From: Acholoe squamosa
Taxonomy: Eukaryota > Annelida > Polychaeta > Phyllodocida > Polynoidae
DNA length: 64,000 bases
Assembly: GCA_949317995.1 (NCBI GenBank)
Contig: OX439040.1
Location: forward strand, 22,067,830-22,131,829
Direction of reading: 5' to 3'
The number at the start of each line of letters is the position of its first letter. Position 1 is the stretch's first letter. Position numbers and translations under genes: made by a program. Below the pieces are notes generated by a model. That model was given only the letters and a program-made list of their open reading frames with translations. It was not told where the DNA came from and searched no databases. This document shows positions 60,500 through 64,000 of the stretch, one piece after another.

Positions 60500-61070
60500 T
60501 GAAGGGTTGACAACAGACGGAATGCTTTGTGAGTAAACATTGCTGTACGTCTTCATGAGAGGCCTCCCTAAACAATGACAGGGGTCTTTACATATCTTTT
60601 TATTTGCATTACTTTGCCCTTCGTCATCTCTTCTTGTTCCTACATACTATTCGCCCGCCTCCTTGAAGTCATCAGAGATTTCACCTACTAGTCACCAAAA
60701 TGTTTTCTTTTTTCTTCTCAATCTGCTAATCCCCAAAAATGTATCAAACCAATATCACGATTTTTTGTACAGAAAAAATATGTTATTTACAGAAATCTTA
60801 TTGAAAATGCTAGAGATATATCACCTGGCACTTGCCTTTATGGCTGAGTGATTTTCATCTTTTCCCCTGGGCCAGAGTTGAGAGAGGTGCTATCTGCCAA
60901 ACACAGCACCTGGTGGTTCTACCTGAATGGTTTTATTTACCTGGGATAACGTGTGACAGTCTCAGTCTGTTTCACCTCCTCACAGACTATCGACAGTTAC
61001 AAATGTACAGTTATTCAAAGTACAAAGAACTCCCATAGAGAGCTACATGAGGACACATCTTTTGAAATGC
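60500..61070. other. No gene or repeat recognised
   Basis: AT-rich unique sequence. Confidence 0.5.
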
Positions 61071-61312
61071 TGTAATACTCCGAGTATAAGGCACGGTTTC
61101 TCTTAAAAACACCTAAAACCTCCATCCCCCCACAGTGGTATTAGGAGGACATGCGTAGCTCTATGCTGCCCACAGATTTTTTTTCAATTTTGAAAACCCA
61201 TTGGATAAAACAGAAGTTAACTCATGCCATTTCTTATTTTTCAACCATAACCACAAACTCTAGGTGCATCTTTTACATAGGGTGCGCCTTACAATGTGGG
61301 GTGTTACGGTAC
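61071..61312. repeat. Decayed CCGTAA-type MITE
   Basis: AATACTCCGAGTATAAGGCA at the left and GTGCGCCTTACAATG then GTGTTACGGTA at the right; ends diverged. Confidence 0.5.
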
Positions 61313-61537
61313 GTCTATTGTAGATAACGGTATACATAAAACCTCCTTTCTCTCATGTGGGGTGTGCAGATTTCTTTAGCGCTAGTAGCTTCCCCCCGGG
61401 GGGGCACTTCCCCTTGAAATGGATACTGACTGCAGCCCGACTCTCGAGAGCGGTGGTGGTGGATTCCCACACGATCCTGAAAAAGGGGGGCAGTGGATTC
61501 CCATCAGATCTCTAATAGCAGGGCGGTGGAATTCCAT

Positions 61538-61832
61538 TACCGTAATCTCCCGCGTATAAGGCGCAGCCCGCGTATAAGGCGCACCTAGAGTTTGGGAAAA
61601 TTCTCAAAAAAATGAAAAATTCATAACTTTGGTTCTACTGGATGAATTTTCAAAATTCAAAAACCTATGTGTAGCTTGGGCCACCCCGAACCCTACTGGG
61701 CTCCCTTTTGTCCTATTTTGACCAAGGGGGCATGTAAGATATCAAAAGAAAGGTCTTGGTGTCCCCCTTGTGGATCCAATGGGAACTAAAACCCCCGTAT
61801 AAGACGCGCCTTATACGCGGGAGATTACGGTA
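61538..61832. mobile_element. CCGTAA-ended TIR MITE
   Basis: The left end TACCGTAATCTCCCGCGTAT then AAGGCGC is matched exactly for 27 bp by the reverse complement of the right end. Outer TA on both sides. 295 bp. An internal direct repeat (CCCGCGTATAAGGCGCA) follows the left end. Confidence 0.9.
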
Positions 61833-61834
61833 GT

Positions 61835-62510
61835 TCCCAAAAGGACTGTATTGTTTATACACCATACATATGAGGGCATGAAAGTGATAAAAAGGCACAG
61901 TGCTGGACAATGAAAAATTCTGATCCATACAAATACATGAGTGCAATAGGGTGTAGGCTTGAAGAGGGGGGGGGCAGTCCAGTCAATATTTGGGGTTGTC
62001 AAAAAAAGGGGGGCGGTCAATGTCTAGGTTATCAGTCAAGTAGGGCTGTCAGATTTCAAGATCACTGGGAGATAGGGCGGTAGGACGGCAGTTGAGGGTG
62101 ACCAACATAGAGTCAGTGCCCCCCCCCCCACCCCCGGGAGCTTCCCACTGTTATAAATCAAAAAGGAATAAATACAGGGGGTACTTACTAAGGGCATCCA
62201 GGGTTATTCAATGCGATTTATCAAAATATTTTTCAGTTTTTAAATGCTTGCCCCTCACAAGATTTTCTACCCCAACCTGGGCCCAGGAAGTTTATTCTAA
62301 CTGCCCTGACTATTTCAGCCAAAACCATTGCACGCTGAAGTTTTCGACTGGTATCTGTTTGACCATTCCAAAAGGTATATTGGAATTTATGCCACCCCTA
62401 ATAATTTTTGAAACATTTTATAGTCGTCCTTGTCTGTAAGTCCATTGCAATTACTTATTGGGTTGCATGATTATTCTTGCTGTTGCATAGCGACTACCGA
62501 CACTTGATGA
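61835..62510. other. No gene recognised
   Basis: C-run near 62120-62134; the plus-strand frame at 62092-62439 is not convincing. Confidence 0.45.
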
Positions 62511-62525
62511 TGGGAGCAAATTGAA

Positions 62526-62707
62526 TTGATTGATTGATTTGTGTTTTACAGCACTTTAGCGGCACTAAGTGGCTATCCCGTGCTTCACAGGTTGATAATT
62601 TAACAGAGGAATGTGTCAGTGCCCGCGCATATGTGCACCACACACATCCTGAGGGGATAGGAAAGAGGAGATATAGACCCTTTTAAGTTGGCTAGGGAAG
62701 CCCAGGT
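62526..62707 (+). mobile_element. SINE-like retroelement, head type 2
   Basis: Starts TTGATTGATTGATTTGTGTT, continues with a head unrelated to type 1 (ACAGCACTTTAGCGGCAC), then joins the shared tail at about 62603 (ACAGAGGAATGTGTCAGTGC) and ends GGGAAGCCCAGGT. It is flanked by a 10-bp duplication, GCAAATTGAA, at 62516-62525 and 62708-62717. Confidence 0.88.
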
Positions 62708-62719
62708 GCAAATTGAAGT

Positions 62720-64000
62720 TGGAATGTGTAGTTAATAAGTATCATAATCAATAGCACAATTGATATTTCCAGTCTTAACTATTTGGGCCCTAGGAGTCAG
62801 ATGGAATATCTCACCAGTATATTTAGACAGGGCAAACTCTAGACAAATCAATGTTGTTGTTTTTTTACTTGTCCACTTATTACAATATACCAATAAGTTA
62901 TATTTTCTTTATCATTTACTCGGGATTTTTAAATTATTTTTTTCACCCTTTGAATCTGAAAGAAAACAATATCTCAGAAAACATGCTGCAATTCATTTTA
63001 ATGTGATTTATGTATGTTGGAACTTAAAATGATCTGAAAGCTCTCATCTGAACAAAGTTTTGTAAGAAGCGGAAGAGGTACAAAAGAAGGCTAGGTGCGT
63101 TTATTTTAGGCGTCAGCTCCAACCTAGTTCCTAAATCTAAACTATATCGCTCCCAATAGTGTTTAAACACAGAATTAGGTACCTTTAAGTACATAAAAGC
63201 GGCAGCACACTACCAATACCATAAACCAAGCAATGATGAGATTAAGGTTGTTTGACTTCCAGCCCTATACACTGCCCACCCGTAGACTCCCTTTGTTTGG
63301 TGTACTTTAAAACTTTCAGCAGCAGGTTGGCCTGTTGTTATGGGCTGTTAAATGCAACAAGAAGTAGGAAAGAAAGAAGAGAAAGGGCGTGGGAACAAAG
63401 AGAGATTCTAGATAGGAAGTACCATCTAAGACTATTACAGGTCGATGTTAAAATGATAGAATGAATGAGACTTTGGAATGGTTGTTAAAAATTCTGGCGC
63501 TCTTTTTAAGGGAACTGCCGGTAAATATATAAAGCTTTTTAAATGATTCTTTACTTAGCAGAGGAAGTTCATTGGTTGTTCATCCAATAAATCCATGTTA
63601 TATACGACCTCACCTGTGCCTTTCAATTACATGTCAACCCTCTGAAAAGCAAACTAACAAGAGACTTGTGAGGTCCTTTTATCCTTTACCTACTTGATAT
63701 GGAAAATATTGAGCATGGGTTCTTACACCTCATTCTAAGTATGCAGGAATGATTGGCTTCCTGGCCCAAAACTGTCAGCCCTGAACTGGAGGAGGCATTG
63801 ATGTCAGAGTGTAACCCGAATCAAGCAAACCCCACTTCCCCAACTTGTTACCTCACTTATGACTCCCCTATGGGAACCTATGCAAATCACCCCATTTAGA
63901 AATTCAGCGAAAATCAGGATGATTCCCACCAGATGGCTTGTGTTAATACTATTTATAGGAAATCCATCTAAGTATACTGAAGGGACAATCCTTACATTGT
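62720..64000. other. No gene or repeat recognised
   Basis: AT-rich unique sequence to the window end; the short frames at 62760-63032 and 63252-63464 lack support. Confidence 0.5.

Overview
This is gene-poor nuclear DNA of an animal, not prokaryotic or organellar sequence. No reading frame exceeds 137 codons and there are no operons or bacterial signals. The window does hold one convincing split-gene exon with GT-AG borders, and many kinds of eukaryotic transposon relics: SINEs with target-site duplications and MITEs of hAT, pogo/mariner and TTAA-duplicating type. SINE heads starting with GTGAGTGAGT and leading into a TTTAACGCC word resemble short repeats I associate with molluscs, so a marine lophotrochozoan is my best guess, but the sequence does not prove it.

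Genes. The only exon I would defend strongly is on the minus strand at 12127-12254 (128 bp, strong polypyrimidine acceptor, GTGAGT donor, C-rich third codon positions). Much of the window may be intron or flank of that minus-strand gene. Weaker coding-like segments lie at 22765-22953, 29868-29961, 32109-32522, 17146-17403, 47920-48168 and 50261-50599. None was recognised as a known family. A compact CpG-rich block at 4147-4220 holds a perfect RFX X-box palindrome between CRE-type half-sites and is the best regulatory candidate.

Repeats. (1) A foldback MITE family bounded by TTAA and CCCTTTAAGG-type ends occurs at least 20 times across the window. Its sub-terminal sequence has been amplified twice into tandem arrays: 42 bp x about 10.9 at 16555-17010, and 15 bp x 10 at 54214-54363. 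(2) A dispersed repeat of about 1 kb occurs at 17379-18378, 25019-26101, 46540-47906 and, scrambled, near 40390-40751. It carries two clusters of NRF1-, ETS- and YY1-like promoter words and a shared minus-strand open frame. (3) Three SINE-like insertions with 10-12 bp target-site duplications share a 3' tail but have two unrelated 5' heads. (4) A series of TIR elements have readable ends: hAT-like at 44125, 45786, 46575, 50085 and 60114; pogo-like at 20797; CCGTAA-ended at 8543, 35406 and 61538; others at 13472, 14790, 36936 and 44767.

Layout. 0-12 kb: MITE relics, the X-box block, unique AT-rich DNA. 12.1-12.3 kb: the exon. 12.4-17 kb: MITEs and the 42-bp array. 17-20 kb: 1-kb repeat, tRNA-like sequence, first SINE. 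20-30 kb: pogo MITE, second 1-kb repeat, second SINE, weak coding-like segments. 30-44 kb: mostly unique DNA with MITEs and short tandem repeats. 44-48 kb: a dense nest of hAT-type elements and the third 1-kb repeat. 48-64 kb: foldback MITEs, the 15-bp array, nested hAT insertions and the third SINE. I saw no CRISPR array, no intact transposase or reverse transcriptase, and no intact RNA gene.
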